Of a DNA stretch of 64,000 nucleotides, positions 1 to 9,184 are shown piece after piece. Source of the DNA: Lachnospiraceae bacterium (GTDB lineage Bacteria > Bacillota > Clostridia > Lachnospirales > Lachnospiraceae). The notes beneath the pieces are model-generated. The model searched no databases, had not been told where the DNA came from, and saw only the letters and a list, made by a program, of their open reading frames with translations. Each line of letters begins with the position of its first letter. Position 1 is the stretch's first letter. The stretch covers positions 68,456 through 132,455 of the forward strand of contig JAFRWW010000009.1 of the NCBI GenBank assembly GCA_017441585.1, in the 5' to 3' direction. Position numbers and translations under genes: made by a program.

Positions 1-132
1 CCTGCCACAGCTTCCCTTCTTTGCGCAGCCCGACAGCTCACAGTCAAAACATTTATGCACCAAATCAAGAATAGAGGCTGACGGATCAGCCTCTATTTCC
101 TTTGTATTTCCCTTATAAGTGATCTTTATCAT
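1..132 (-). CDS. partial Cys-rich small protein (N-terminus only)
   Basis: The minus strand reads open from an ATG at 132 to the window edge, giving 44 residues that begin MIKITYKGN. The N-terminal strand-turn-strand pattern resembles the start of a beta-grasp fold (ferredoxin or MoaD/ThiS-like). It is followed by four cysteines in the spacing C-x2-C-x4-C-x5-C, which suggests a metal or Fe-S site. The spacing is one residue longer than in plant-type 2Fe-2S ferredoxins, so that family is not established. The C-terminus lies outside the window. A weak CAGG-type ribosome site precedes the ATG. DUF4250 lies 17 bp upstream, so the two are probably co-transcribed. Function unknown. Confidence 0.5.
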   Translation of the reverse strand, partial: MIKITYKGNTKEIEADPSASILDLVHKCFDCELSGCAKKGSCGR

Positions 133-149
133 CCCTATTGCCTGAGAGT

Positions 150-326
150 CTACCTGAACCGGTTTGCGTTTACATCATAAGTATAACCGCATGCCTTTAA
201 AGACGCAACTATTTCATCCTTTGGCAGATCCTCTTCCTCACAGAGAGCATCAAGCGAAGCGTACATATCACGTAATTTTGTGTTTATCACACTTAAAAGT
301 ATCTGCGGATCACTGGGTAATGACAT
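150..326 (-). CDS. DUF4250 domain protein
   Basis: A 58-residue protein starting MSLPSDPQILLSVINTKLRD. I recognise the small DUF4250 family common in Clostridia, which starts with the same M-x-L-P-x-D-P pattern and ends in a GY-x-Y-D/N-x-x-x-N-x-F motif. Here the end is GYTYDVNANRF. The start at 326 is chosen over an in-frame upstream codon at 380 because AGAGGA sits seven bases before it and the family begins there. It is predicted to be all-helical and cytosolic. No function is known. It lies between clpB and the partial Cys-rich gene on the same strand. Confidence 0.85.
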   Translation of the reverse strand: MSLPSDPQILLSVINTKLRDMYASLDALCEEEDLPKDEIVASLKACGYTYDVNANRFR

Positions 327-376
327 ATTTTTTCCTCTTTTCTCAGGTTCTGAATCAGATTCATACAGGATATATT

Positions 377-2965
377 TCAATTCCCAAGTGCCCTGGCTGC
401 GGGCTGACCATCCTTAAGATATATCTCGATGGTATCGCCTGCCCCCACCTTGTCCTCCAGGATCAGTCTGGCGCTCAGGGTTTCCACATACTTTTGCATG
501 AACCGCTTTAAAGGTCTGGCTCCGTATACGGGATCATAGCCGTTTTGAGCCATGAACTCCTTTGCCTCATCCGTAAGGATAACAGATAATTCCCTGTCTG
601 ACAATCTCTCATTCAGTTCTTTGGTGAGAAGATCCAGGATATTCCCTATGTCACCCCGTGTAAGGGGTTTAAACAAAATGGTCTCATCCAGACGGTTCAG
701 AAACTCGGGTCTGAAATGGAGCTTGAGCTCACCCATGACCTCACCCCTGATCTTTTCGTCTATGGTGCCGTCTTCCCTTATGCCTTCCAGAAGCGTAGCC
801 GCACCGATATTTGAAGTCATGATCAAAATGGTATTCTTAAAGTCCACGGTCCTTCCGAGAGAATCCGTGATACGCCCATCATCCAGCACCTGGAGCAGCA
901 CGTTGAACACATCGGGATGGGCCTTTTCTATCTCATCAAAGAGCACTACCGAATAAGGCTTTCTCCTGACGGCCTCGGTGAGCTGACCGCCCTCCTCATA
1001 TCCCACATATCCGGGAGGCGCTCCTATGAGGCGGGATACGGAGAATTTCTCCATATACTCGGACATGTCAAGACGTACCATATTGGACTCGTCATCAAAG
1101 AGAGCCTGGGCCAGAGCCTTGGCCAGCTCCGTCTTACCCACGCCGGTAGGTCCCAGAAACAGGAAGGAGCCTATGGGCTTGGAAGGATCCTTTATTCCGG
1201 CTCTGGATCTGATGATGGCCTCCGTAACTTTTCTGACGCCTTCATCCTGTCCGATCACCCTAGTGTGGAGCACATCATCCAGATGAAGTATCTTGGACCT
1301 CTCGCCTTCAGTCAGTTTGGCCACGGGTATCCCGGTCCACCTGGACACGATCTTTGATATCTCCTCCTCGGTGACGCCTTCGTGAACAAAAGTTAACTTT
1401 CCGTCTTTGAGCTTTTCTTCTTCTGCTGATAACTGGGCCCGAAGCTCCGGGAGCTTACCATAGGAAAGTTCCCCCGCCACCTCGTATTCGCCTTCTCTCT
1501 GGGCGATCTGTATACGATTGTTAACCTCTTCTATTTCTTCCCTCAGCTTGGACAGACGCTCCACTGATGCCTTCTCATTATCCCACTGGGCCTTCCCTGA
1601 GGCAAACTCTTCACGTAACTGCGCCAGCTCCTTCTGAATGGTCTCCAGCCGTTCGTGGCTCAGGGTATCCTTTTCCTTTTTGAGAGCAGCCTCTTCTATG
1701 GTGAGCTGCATTATCTTACGGTTCATCTCATCCAGGGCAGAGGGCATGGAATCCAGTTCCGTCTTTATCAGGGCACAGGCCTCATCCACCAGATCTATGG
1801 CCTTATCCGGCAGGAACCTGTCGGATATGTAACGGTTGGACAAAGTAGCCGCAGCCACCAGCGCCGCATCAGCTATCTTGACTCCGTGATAGACCTCATA
1901 ACGCTCCTTTAAGCCCCTTAATATGGATATGGTATCCTCCAGGGTGGGTTCATCCACACTCACAGGCTGGAAACGTCTCTCCAGAGCGGGATCCTTTTCA
2001 ATATATTTCCTGTATTCATCCAGGGTGGTGGCGCCTATGCAGTGCAGCTCGCCTCTTGCCAGCATGGGCTTTAACATATTTCCCGCATCCATGGCGCCTT
2101 CGGTCTTGCCGGCTCCCACTATGGTGTGCAGCTCATCTATGAAAAGGATTATCCTGCCTTCCGACTTTTTAACCTCTTCAAGAACGGCCTTCAGTCTCTC
2201 CTCAAACTCGCCCCTGTACTTTGCTCCCGCCACGAGAGCGCTCATATCCAGTGAAAAGATGTGCTTATTCTTAAGTCCCTCGGGGACATCCGAAGCGGCT
2301 ATACGCTGTGCCAGCCCCTCCACCACGGCTGTCTTGCCCACACCAGGCTCACCGATGAGGCAGGGATTGTTCTTTGTCTTACGTGAAAGTATCCTTATGA
2401 CGTTCCTGATCTCATCATCACGGCCTATCACGGGATCCAGCTTCTGATCCTTAGCACGCTCCACCAGATCCTGACCGTATTTTACCAGGGTGTCATACGT
2501 GGCCTCCGGATTATCCGAAGTCACTCTCTGATTACCCCTGACCGTGGAAAGGGCCGCCAGAAATCTTTCTCTTGTGAGCTTATACTCCCTGAATATCTCC
2601 CTGACTCCGGGATTGGGATTCTTTATAAGGGAAAGGAAAAGATGCTCCACGGACACATACTCATCCCCCATGGCCTTGGCCTCGTCCTCTGAAAATACCA
2701 GCGCCTTATTCAGATACTGTCCCGTCACCAGCTGTCCGCCTGACACCTTTGTACGCTTTTCCAGAGCTTTCTGACAGCTTTGCGTAAAATAGGACAGCTG
2801 TATATCCATCTTTTCAATGAGTTTGGGGATAAGCCCGTCCTCCTGGCGCAAAAGGGACATGAGCAGATGCTCCTGCTCTATCTCCTGATTGCCGAACTCA
2901 TAAGCGATCTTTTCGCAGTCATTTATGGCTTCCATTGATTTTTGTGTAAATTTAGAAATGTTCAT
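377..2965 (-). CDS. clpB: ATP-dependent disaggregase ClpB
   Basis: 862 residues, normal for ClpB. The AAA+ chaperone rescues aggregated proteins with DnaK after heat stress. In order: Clp N-domain repeats (about 1-150), AAA-1 with Walker A GEPGVGKT and Walker B FIDELH, a long coiled-coil middle domain (rich in E/K/L, about 400-530) that separates ClpB from ClpA/ClpX, then AAA-2 with GPTGVGKT and the pore loop GYVGYEEGG, and the C-terminal D2-small domain with the GARPLKR sensor-2 motif. No IGF/LGF loop for ClpP binding was noticed. The ATG at 2965 is preceded by AAAGGAGGTG. An in-frame upstream start at 3022 would lie inside the promoter, so it is rejected. It is controlled by a sigma-A promoter overlapped by a perfect CIRCE operator. 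Confidence 0.97.
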   Translation of the reverse strand: MNISKFTQKSMEAINDCEKIAYEFGNQEIEQEHLLMSLLRQEDGLIPKLIEKMDIQLSYFTQSCQKALEKRTKVSGGQLVTGQYLNKALVFSEDEAKAMGDEYVSVEHLFLSLIKNPNPGVREIFREYKLTRERFLAALSTVRGNQRVTSDNPEATYDTLVKYGQDLVERAKDQKLDPVIGRDDEIRNVIRILSRKTKNNPCLIGEPGVGKTAVVEGLAQRIAASDVPEGLKNKHIFSLDMSALVAGAKYRGEFEERLKAVLEEVKKSEGRIILFIDELHTIVGAGKTEGAMDAGNMLKPMLARGELHCIGATTLDEYRKYIEKDPALERRFQPVSVDEPTLEDTISILRGLKERYEVYHGVKIADAALVAAATLSNRYISDRFLPDKAIDLVDEACALIKTELDSMPSALDEMNRKIMQLTIEEAALKKEKDTLSHERLETIQKELAQLREEFASGKAQWDNEKASVERLSKLREEIEEVNNRIQIAQREGEYEVAGELSYGKLPELRAQLSAEEEKLKDGKLTFVHEGVTEEEISKIVSRWTGIPVAKLTEGERSKILHLDDVLHTRVIGQDEGVRKVTEAIIRSRAGIKDPSKPIGSFLFLGPTGVGKTELAKALAQALFDDESNMVRLDMSEYMEKFSVSRLIGAPPGYVGYEEGGQLTEAVRRKPYSVVLFDEIEKAHPDVFNVLLQVLDDGRITDSLGRTVDFKNTILIMTSNIGAATLLEGIREDGTIDEKIRGEVMGELKLHFRPEFLNRLDETILFKPLTRGDIGNILDLLTKELNERLSDRELSVILTDEAKEFMAQNGYDPVYGARPLKRFMQKYVETLSARLILEDKVGAGDTIEIYLKDGQPAARALGN

Positions 2966-3000
2966 TATAACACCTCCTTTTCTTCTCCCTCGTTTCACAT

Positions 3001-3029
3001 ATAATATCACTTTTATTAGCACTCGTCAA
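3001..3029 (-). promoter_or_regulatory. sigma-A promoter of clpB
   Basis: Read on the minus strand: -35 TTGACG (3024-3029), a 17-bp spacer and -10 TATTAT (3001-3006). The -35 box lies within the CIRCE operator, so HrcA bound there would block RNA polymerase. Confidence 0.85.
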
Positions 3030-3042
3030 TAGTGAGTGCTAA
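3016..3042 (-). promoter_or_regulatory. CIRCE operator (HrcA-binding site)
   Basis: TTAGCACTC (3016-3024), nine bases, then GAGTGCTAA (3034-3042): an exact match to the CIRCE consensus with its 9-bp spacer. CIRCE is the operator of the HrcA heat-shock repressor and usually sits before groES or hrcA-dnaK. Here it controls clpB and overlaps its -35 box. It also lies about 95 bp upstream of the divergent carrier gene. Confidence 0.97.
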
Positions 3043-3087
3043 TAATTTTTTCACATTCATTTTTTTATTTATAATTCCGGAGCTGTA

Positions 3088-3096
3088 TGCTAAAAT
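3088..3096 (+). promoter_or_regulatory. possible extended -10 promoter of the AEC carrier gene
   Basis: TGCTAAAAT matches an extended -10 (TGn plus TAAAAT), about 44 bp before the ATG at 3140. No convincing -35 is visible, so this is a weak call. Confidence 0.35.
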
Positions 3097-3139
3097 CAAT
3101 AAAGCCCACAGGGCTCATTACTATTTAGAAGAGGCTTAT

Positions 3140-4069
3140 ATGAATAATCTGATGATCGCTACAAATGCGGTGATACCGTTTATAGTCTATCTCCTGGCAG
3201 GTCTTATATGCAAAAAATCCGGACTTGTAAAGGAAGAGTTCCTCAAGCAGCTCAACAGCTTTGTTTTCAGGGCTTTCTTTCCCTTCATCATGTTCAACAA
3301 TCTGTACGATGTGGACTTTTCCGTCATCGGCAAAAGTTTTTTCGTACCCTTTGCCATGGTCATGACCATCATCCTGATCATCCTGGCCATGATATTTGTA
3401 CCCATATTCGAAAAAGAGGATCCCAGAAAGGGTGTGATCATACAGGCGATCTTCAGGGGTAATACCGTCATCTACGCCATCCCTTTGGTGGAGAGCGTTT
3501 ACGGGAGTGTGGGCGCCATGAAAGCCAGTATACTGGTAGCCTTCGTAGTTCCCCTTTACAACATAGTATCCGTGGCCGTTCTGGAGCGCTATAGGGGCGG
3601 TAAGGTCCCCTTCACGGAGCTTTTAAAGAACATATTCAAAAATCCCCTGATCGTGGGAGCCATAGCCGGCATCCTGTTCAACCTGCTGCCCGTCACCATG
3701 CCGGAGTGCTTAAGGTCCCCCATAGCCCAGCTGTCAGCCATGGCCACTCCCCTCTCCCTCATAGTCCTGGGAGGGAGCCTTCGCATGGCAAGCCTTAAAA
3801 GAGACCGGGTCCCCATAATACTGGTGACCGTAATAAAACTGATCATGGTACCCGCGGTCGTAGTATCCATAATGAAATACCTTCATTTTGATCCCTTGGA
3901 ACTGTTCGTGGTCTTTTCCGCCTTTGCGACTCCCGTGGCGGCAGCCTCCTATCCCATGGCACAGAGCATGGGCGGAGACGCCGACCTGGCCGGAGAATAT
4001 GTGGTAGTCACCACATTAACCTCTCTTCTTACCATCTTCCTATGGATCCTGTATCTTACAAAAGTATAG
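3140..4069 (+). CDS. auxin efflux carrier (AEC) family transporter
   Basis: A 309-residue, very hydrophobic protein with about ten predicted membrane segments in two halves, the layout of the AEC/bile-acid-transporter superfamily. Family-like signatures include the early VYLLAGLICKKSGL segment, P-rich re-entrant stretches and a late FATPVAAASYPMAQ segment. Bacterial AEC members export or import small carboxylates such as malate or malonate; the substrate cannot be told here. The ATG at 3140 has AGAAGAGG before it. The in-frame codon at 3032 is rejected because it overlaps the clpB promoter/operator and adds non-membrane sequence. Transcribed divergently from clpB. Confidence 0.88.
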   Translation: MNNLMIATNAVIPFIVYLLAGLICKKSGLVKEEFLKQLNSFVFRAFFPFIMFNNLYDVDFSVIGKSFFVPFAMVMTIILIILAMIFVPIFEKEDPRKGVIIQAIFRGNTVIYAIPLVESVYGSVGAMKASILVAFVVPLYNIVSVAVLERYRGGKVPFTELLKNIFKNPLIVGAIAGILFNLLPVTMPECLRSPIAQLSAMATPLSLIVLGGSLRMASLKRDRVPIILVTVIKLIMVPAVVVSIMKYLHFDPLELFVVFSAFATPVAAASYPMAQSMGGDADLAGEYVVVTTLTSLLTIFLWILYLTKV

Positions 4070-4133
4070 TGAAAAAAAGTCATTAACTTAAGTCCTACAT
4101 AAAGCATATTCCGCGCAGACAGGTGGCCTTTCA

Positions 4134-4222
4134 GAGCGAGTTGGTTTTCTGTCTGAGCGAGAAAGGCTACCTGGCTGAGCGGAGCTTTGGAGCAAGTTGA
4201 TTTTCTGTCTAAGCAAAAAAGG
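4134..4222. repeat. imperfect direct repeat, two copies of about 33 bp
   Basis: Copies at 4134-4166 and 4190-4222 start GAGCGAGTTGG and GAGCAAGTTGA and share TTTTCTGTCT in the middle. They differ at five positions, all G in the first copy and A in the second, and are offset by 56 bp. They lie between the convergent carrier and SGNH genes. The second copy runs into the terminator of the SGNH gene. No coding potential is seen here. Confidence 0.6.
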
Positions 4223-4241
4223 ATCCCTCAGATCGGGATCC
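4215..4241 (-). terminator. rho-independent terminator overlapping the SGNH gene stop
   Basis: On the minus strand GGATCCC and GGGATCC pair around a 7-base loop (4221-4241), followed by TTTTTT (4215-4220). The stop codon at 4228-4230 lies inside the loop. Confidence 0.85.
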
Positions 4242-5172
4242 CTGCCTTCCATCTTTCCAAATCTTCTATGAGCTGCTCCGTCCTCATCTTAACTCCGTAA
4301 TCAGTCAGATGCAGTGGCGAATCATAAAAATAATCATAATCATACATATAATCCGAAAAATCGGATATGATCGTGCAGTCCAGTTCTTCATCCAGTTCTT
4401 TTCTGAAATCTTTATATACCTCTGTATCCAGGGAATACTCTCCATCCGCAATGGGGCAGCCTGCCACCAGCATGGTGGCTCCGTAGGCCTCACAGTAACC
4501 GTTCAGATCGTTTAGGCGGCTGACACACTCCACACTGTATTCCGGCACCTTGGGATCGGTAAACTCCTCTATGGAGCATATGCGCTCGGGTCTGGGATAG
4601 ACATTGTCTCCGTATTCGTTAAAGGCTGACCTGCAATATGCATCCTCAGTCTCCAGATTACCCTTTCTCTCCACGTATAGGCCCAAAGCCCGCTCTATAT
4701 ACTTTGGCATACTGACGGCCATATCGGGTATATCACTCGGGGAGATCACCCCCCAGTGATCGTAATGATTCTCTATGGTGATCCACGCCATGGCCGGGTT
4801 TATGATCTTTCCGGTGTCATCATAATCGGAATGGCAGACTATCACCAGATCCCCCTGCCCTATATTGAGTTTGGCCATATTCTCATGAAAGACATTACCC
4901 AGGTCACCGTGAAGTCCCAGATTCACCACGGGCATTCCCATCTTCTCGGACAGCATCTTTGAATCCATGCCAAAGGCCAGATTGGAATTCCCCACCAGTA
5001 TGATCTTAGGGGAATCAAGGCTCTCAAGACGGTTTAATTTATCCTCGAAGGACGCCTGATAGCCTCCGGAATACTGGGGCGAAATAACGGTTATGACGGA
5101 GATGGTGATGATACTGTACACCAGCGCCGTCGCCAATATGTAGATCACAAGCTTATAAAAAAATCTCTTCAT
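4228..5172 (-). CDS. membrane-anchored SGNH/DltD-like hydrolase, partner of MBOAT acyltransferase
   Basis: 314 residues: an N-terminal membrane anchor (about 5-31), then an extracytoplasmic SGNH-type domain. Block I is VGNSNLAFGMD with candidate nucleophile S63, and near the C-terminus SPLHLTDYG supplies a plausible Asp/His pair (H about 288). This pattern is typical of DltD or AlgX/AlgJ-like proteins that take an acyl group delivered by an MBOAT membrane partner and transfer it to an extracellular polymer. The MBOAT gene ends six bases upstream, so translation is probably coupled. The acceptor (teichoic acid, exopolysaccharide or peptidoglycan) cannot be told, and no dltA/dltC genes are nearby. 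It closes its transcription unit with the terminator at its stop. Confidence 0.75.
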   Translation of the reverse strand: MKRFFYKLVIYILATALVYSIITISVITVISPQYSGGYQASFEDKLNRLESLDSPKIILVGNSNLAFGMDSKMLSEKMGMPVVNLGLHGDLGNVFHENMAKLNIGQGDLVIVCHSDYDDTGKIINPAMAWITIENHYDHWGVISPSDIPDMAVSMPKYIERALGLYVERKGNLETEDAYCRSAFNEYGDNVYPRPERICSIEEFTDPKVPEYSVECVSRLNDLNGYCEAYGATMLVAGCPIADGEYSLDTEVYKDFRKELDEELDCTIISDFSDYMYDYDYFYDSPLHLTDYGVKMRTEQLIEDLERWKAGIPI

Positions 5173-5178
5173 CTGTCA

Positions 5179-6621
5179 CTAAAACTTAAAATAAATAAAC
5201 TGCGCATCCTGAAATTCAGGCTTCATAAATACTATCACTATTGCGATGAAAATGTAAAAGATCCATCGTACCACTGCGGGACGCCGGCTCACGATCTTCC
5301 ACAGATCCCGCTTCTGCCCCACCACATCGTAGATAAACAGGACCACAAAGGCTATTATGGGCTTAGCCCCGTCCCACAGGGAATCTATGCCCAGCAATAC
5401 AAACACGTCCGAAGTCCTGTATCCGACCTCCGGAGGAATGACGGGACCTTGACTGAAGATATTTTTAAATATGTAGGCCGCGTCCTGAAAGGTTGACGCC
5501 CTGAAAAATACCCAGGCCGCGGTGATCAGGATAAAATCAATGATTACGCGTATCCAACGGGCCAAACGGGTTTTGGACATATTTTTCCCTGAGATCAGAT
5601 CGAAATGGTTCTCCGTCACCAGGAAGGCTCCGTGCAAAAGTCCCCAGATCACAAAGGTCCAGTCCGCTCCGTGCCACAAACCGCTCACCAGAAAGGTTAT
5701 GAGCAGATTAACATCACGCAAAAACCATCCCTTCCTGTTCCCACCCAGTGGAATATACACATAATCCTTAAGCCAGGAGGACAGTGATATATGCCAGCGG
5801 GACCAGAATTCCTTAATGGAAAGGGACAGATAAGGCGCGTCAAAATTCTTGTCAAGATCGATCCCAAGTAAAGCTGCCGATCCTATGGCTATATCGGAAT
5901 ATCCCGAAAAATCGCAGTATATCTGGATCGAATACATAAAGACAGCCAACAGCAAGGGCCAGCCCTTAAACATGTCAAGCCGCGAATACACGCTGTCCAC
6001 GGTCAGACCGAAAAGATCTGCCACCACCAGTTTTTTAAACAGTCCCCAGGCGATGGTCTTAAGTCCCCAGGTTCCCTTGTCATACGTAAAATCGGAGCCG
6101 GCCAGGATCTTGGCCACTAATTTCTGCTGACGCTCTATGGGACCCGATATCAGACAAGGGAAAAAGGAAAGACCTGTGGCCAGATGAAAGATATTCTCAA
6201 AGGGTTTTATCTTATCCGACCTGCAGTCAGCCACATAGGCAAGAGCCGAAAAAGTATAAAAGGATATACCTAATGGTACCACTATATCCATAAGATCATA
6301 ACCTTCCACCTTATGGAAGGCCGCAATGGCTCCTCTTATGTTTTCCAGGATAAAATTATAATATTTAAAATATATAAGCGGAAGAACGGTAAAAAACACG
6401 GCCGGAATATCAAGCCACTTTTTCCCCTTTGCCTTTACGGACCAGAAATAGGCGCAGACCGTGACATAGAGCAAAAGACCCACATACCATATTCCCGCAA
6501 AGGCATAAAATACATAACCGGATACCAGAAGGACGATCCAGCGCATCTTTTTCGGAGTCAGCCAGTATATGCCAAAGACTGTCGCCAGAAAAACCGCATA
6601 TTGAAATGAAACAAAAGACAT
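5179..6621 (-). CDS. MBOAT family membrane O-acyltransferase
   Basis: 480 residues with about 11-12 membrane segments. It carries the hallmark MBOAT signatures: CDFSGYSDIAIG (236-247), FWSRWHISLS (272-281), DYVYIPLGGNRKG and SGLWHG with the invariant active-site His at about 317. AlgI/DltB/PatA-type members move acyl groups across the membrane for O-acetylation or D-alanylation of surface polymers. Paired with the downstream SGNH protein it forms a two-component acyl-transfer system. The ATG at 6621 has AGGGA nine bases before it. The gene follows the TPM-domain gene by 38 bp on the same strand, so shared transcription is possible. The lack of dltA/dltC favours acetylation; this is an inference. 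Confidence 0.9.
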   Translation of the reverse strand: MSFVSFQYAVFLATVFGIYWLTPKKMRWIVLLVSGYVFYAFAGIWYVGLLLYVTVCAYFWSVKAKGKKWLDIPAVFFTVLPLIYFKYYNFILENIRGAIAAFHKVEGYDLMDIVVPLGISFYTFSALAYVADCRSDKIKPFENIFHLATGLSFFPCLISGPIERQQKLVAKILAGSDFTYDKGTWGLKTIAWGLFKKLVVADLFGLTVDSVYSRLDMFKGWPLLLAVFMYSIQIYCDFSGYSDIAIGSAALLGIDLDKNFDAPYLSLSIKEFWSRWHISLSSWLKDYVYIPLGGNRKGWFLRDVNLLITFLVSGLWHGADWTFVIWGLLHGAFLVTENHFDLISGKNMSKTRLARWIRVIIDFILITAAWVFFRASTFQDAAYIFKNIFSQGPVIPPEVGYRTSDVFVLLGIDSLWDGAKPIIAFVVLFIYDVVGQKRDLWKIVSRRPAVVRWIFYIFIAIVIVFMKPEFQDAQFIYFKF

Positions 6622-6659
6622 ATATTTAAGTCCCTCTATCTGCTAAAACATCATCAGGA

Positions 6660-7460
6660 TCAATGACGGTGACCGCCTCCGCCTCCGCGATGTCCACCGC
6701 CACCGCCATGGTGTCCGCCTCCGCCTCCGTGACCGGAGCCCCCGGAGCTGCGGGGAGAATAAACCTTGGTATGATTGGTCATCACAGAATGCACGTCACT
6801 CACATTGCAGAAGGTATCCCCTCCCTTTAACATGAGCTTGTCGGTGGCCACCTGAAGCCTTGATTTCTTATAGACATACAAAAAAGTAATGAAAAATGCG
6901 ATCAGCAATCCGAGAATGGTATTGCAGGCATATTTCATGGGCTGGGGTACCCTCTTGCCCTCCAGCACATCATGTATCTGTGAAAAGGCGTCCACCGAAC
7001 ACCTTAAATAACTTCCCGGCTTGCAATAGGTATAAATATTATCAGTTATGATATCAGCGTATTTCTTTCCTATGGCGTCATTACAGTCCCCCTCCGAATA
7101 GATATAAAGCCACTCGGGATCGATATAAAACAGTACGCCGTTTACCTCTTCCCCGAAGAAGCAAAGATAGTAGGACTCGCAGTATCCCCCGGGGGAATAC
7201 GATCTGTCCTCGGTCAGAAATACGGCGTTGCCATACTCGGTGACACTCTCCATGCTTTTGGCAAGTGCCTTTGTCTCCGACGGTGTCAGTATACCCCATC
7301 TGTCATCGATATACACGCCGTAGTGCGTAGACGGATTCACATACAAAGCCTCGGGTCCCTCGATGGCATCGTCATCTGCGTGGACAAACTGTCCGCAGAC
7401 CATGAGACAAAGGACCGATAAGACAATGAGGGCGGTGATTTTCTTCATCATGATCTTCAT
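6660..7460 (-). CDS. TPM-domain (YgcG-like) secreted/membrane protein with Gly/His-rich tail
   Basis: About 266 residues: signal peptide (to about 28, ending FVHADD), an extracytoplasmic TPM-like domain (about 45-170, with GVYIDDRWG and LTPSETKALAKS), a membrane segment around 180-200, and a C-terminal tail of GGGGGH/R units. TPM-domain proteins are implicated in membrane-protein quality control (photosystem II repair in plants), but bacterial roles are unclear. The His/Gly tail may bind metal; the same type of tail with GG repeats occurs in YgcG homologues. The ATG at 7460 overlaps the upstream stop as TGATG, with GGAGGTGAC nine bases before. A GTG one codon earlier is also possible. It is tightly coupled to the zinc-ribbon membrane gene. 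Confidence 0.75.
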   Translation of the reverse strand: MKIMMKKITALIVLSVLCLMVCGQFVHADDDAIEGPEALYVNPSTHYGVYIDDRWGILTPSETKALAKSMESVTEYGNAVFLTEDRSYSPGGYCESYYLCFFGEEVNGVLFYIDPEWLYIYSEGDCNDAIGKKYADIITDNIYTYCKPGSYLRCSVDAFSQIHDVLEGKRVPQPMKYACNTILGLLIAFFITFLYVYKKSRLQVATDKLMLKGGDTFCNVSDVHSVMTNHTKVYSPRSSGGSGHGGGGGHHGGGGGHRGGGGGHRH

Positions 7461-9148
7461 CACATGTCACCTCCTCTTTTGTTCATCTGAGGCGGCTTTC
7501 GAAGGCACAGTTCATTATGTCCCTTTACAAGGTCCGCAAAGGAAAAGAGGACTAAAAGCAGGGATACAATGGCGGTACCGTAATAAAAATAATCATGTAC
7601 GGGATTGATAAGCGCCACTACAGCTGCAGCCACAACAGCCAGTGCCGGCTTTAGCATGACGGGCAGTTTTTCGGAGAAAGGCATGTACATGACTCTCTTA
7701 CCCTGCACTCTGTTTTTATCTGCCATGCGTCTGAGTATGAACACCAGAAGGGCAAAGACCACTGCAATGGTGAATATCGTCGTCTTAAATCCTGAAGGTA
7801 TGGATTCAAACAGTTCCTGGCACTGAAACAGGATATATACTATCACTATGAGCGCGCCCATGAATGAAAAACTGTCGCTCTTTACCTTTTTGTCGCGAAG
7901 GGCAATGGTTCCTGTGCCGAAGGTTTTCTCTGAAGATGTGCCGCTCATCTCACGCTGTGCAGTTTCCTCATCCATCACCATGCTCTTATATACGATACCT
8001 CTGTCATCAAAATTCATACGTCTGGTATAAACCTGATCCAGCTGCTTATTTAACATGATGAGGGAGATTATGGCAAAGACCACTCCGGCCACCAGAATAG
8101 TCCGGGGACTGAGCAGCACAAAAAGATTCAGTATAACTATTATGGGAAGTGAGAGTAAAACCGATCCCAGCAGATACTTTTTATAATCCACCGGCAGATC
8201 GACAGCCACCTTTCCGGTCTGTCCGTTCACCACCGCATAGCTTAAATGAGAGCCGCCTTTATCACGTATGGCCAGAAACCATACGGGGAAATAACAGAGT
8301 GTCTGCATCACTCCCGCAAAGGCACCGTCTCCCGTGGCCTTTGACAGGGACAGAGAATAATGCCCCATTGACTTCTGAAGCTTCTCCGAAATATCGTCTT
8401 CGGCGATATTCACCGCCATTTCCTCATATATCCTGGCGGGCACGGTACATCTGTCGGCATAAAAGCCGCTTAAAAACACCTCGTCAAATTCCCTGGAATT
8501 CTGTGTGTGAAAGGGAGCAATGGCACTGCTCAGGCTGTCGGAAAAAGAAGCCGACGCATCGAAGGATATACCGGAACTTTTAGCGTCCACCTGGGCGTCT
8601 ATATCATAGAATTCCGTATGCACATAGTCGCCCCTGCGGTAGGTTTTGGAACCCTTGACATTCATACGTCCTTCATGGGATATGTCATAACACCAGTAGG
8701 GCATATATATGCCTCTGAACATGCTGACCGTACTGTCCTGCCTCAGATAGTCCGGAGCAAAGACAGCCTTTTTCACCGTATCGGTATAGCTTTTGACAGC
8801 CTTTTCCTTTGATATGACAAAGGGGATCACCTTTTCGGGACGTTTCACGCTGTCAAGGCGCTTTTCCAGAGTGACTGCGGAAGCACCGCAATAACTGCAG
8901 AAGGTAGCCGCGGTGTCATCATCCCAAAGGATCTCGCCGCCGCACTGAGGGCAGGTATAGATCACGGTCTCATATTCATCAGCAGCCGTTTTAGTATCCT
9001 CTTCTCCCGTGGGGACGCTGACCTTATCACTTTTCTTTCCCACCAGCGCCTCGACAGGATCAAGGGAAGTGTCACAATAATCACATTTAACTCTCTGGCT
9101 GTCGGGATCAAAGCGCATAAACGCCCCACAGCTTTTACAGATAACCAT
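7460..9148 (-). CDS. double zinc-ribbon polytopic membrane protein
   Basis: 562 residues. Two zinc ribbons at the N-terminus (C4/C7/C22/C25 and C66/C69/C84/C87) are followed by a large soluble region (about 95-330), then a group of about six membrane segments (from about 330 to 550). The ribbon-plus-soluble-domain organisation resembles zinc-ribbon proteins that accompany TPM or SPFH domain proteins in Firmicutes. I do not recognise an enzymatic motif. It overlaps the TPM-domain gene, which suggests that the two products act together at the membrane. The start at 9148 has GAGGAG six bases upstream. Confidence 0.7.
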   Translation of the reverse strand: MVICKSCGAFMRFDPDSQRVKCDYCDTSLDPVEALVGKKSDKVSVPTGEEDTKTAADEYETVIYTCPQCGGEILWDDDTAATFCSYCGASAVTLEKRLDSVKRPEKVIPFVISKEKAVKSYTDTVKKAVFAPDYLRQDSTVSMFRGIYMPYWCYDISHEGRMNVKGSKTYRRGDYVHTEFYDIDAQVDAKSSGISFDASASFSDSLSSAIAPFHTQNSREFDEVFLSGFYADRCTVPARIYEEMAVNIAEDDISEKLQKSMGHYSLSLSKATGDGAFAGVMQTLCYFPVWFLAIRDKGGSHLSYAVVNGQTGKVAVDLPVDYKKYLLGSVLLSLPIIVILNLFVLLSPRTILVAGVVFAIISLIMLNKQLDQVYTRRMNFDDRGIVYKSMVMDEETAQREMSGTSSEKTFGTGTIALRDKKVKSDSFSFMGALIVIVYILFQCQELFESIPSGFKTTIFTIAVVFALLVFILRRMADKNRVQGKRVMYMPFSEKLPVMLKPALAVVAAAVVALINPVHDYFYYGTAIVSLLLVLFSFADLVKGHNELCLRKPPQMNKRGGDM

Positions 9149-9184
9149 AGAATCTCCTCTTTAACGGATCCGGGATCCGACTTC

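Noticed and set aside
164..511. Plus-strand open frame across the DUF4250/clpB junction
   Set aside because: It lies antisense to two well-supported genes, has no ribosome site and shows no domain pattern.
2966..3022. Upstream extension of clpB
   Set aside because: It would start inside the CIRCE operator and promoter; ClpB proteins begin at the MNISKF-type start with its strong ribosome site.
4134..4222. CRISPR array
   Set aside because: Only two imperfect copies without regular spacers, and no cas genes.
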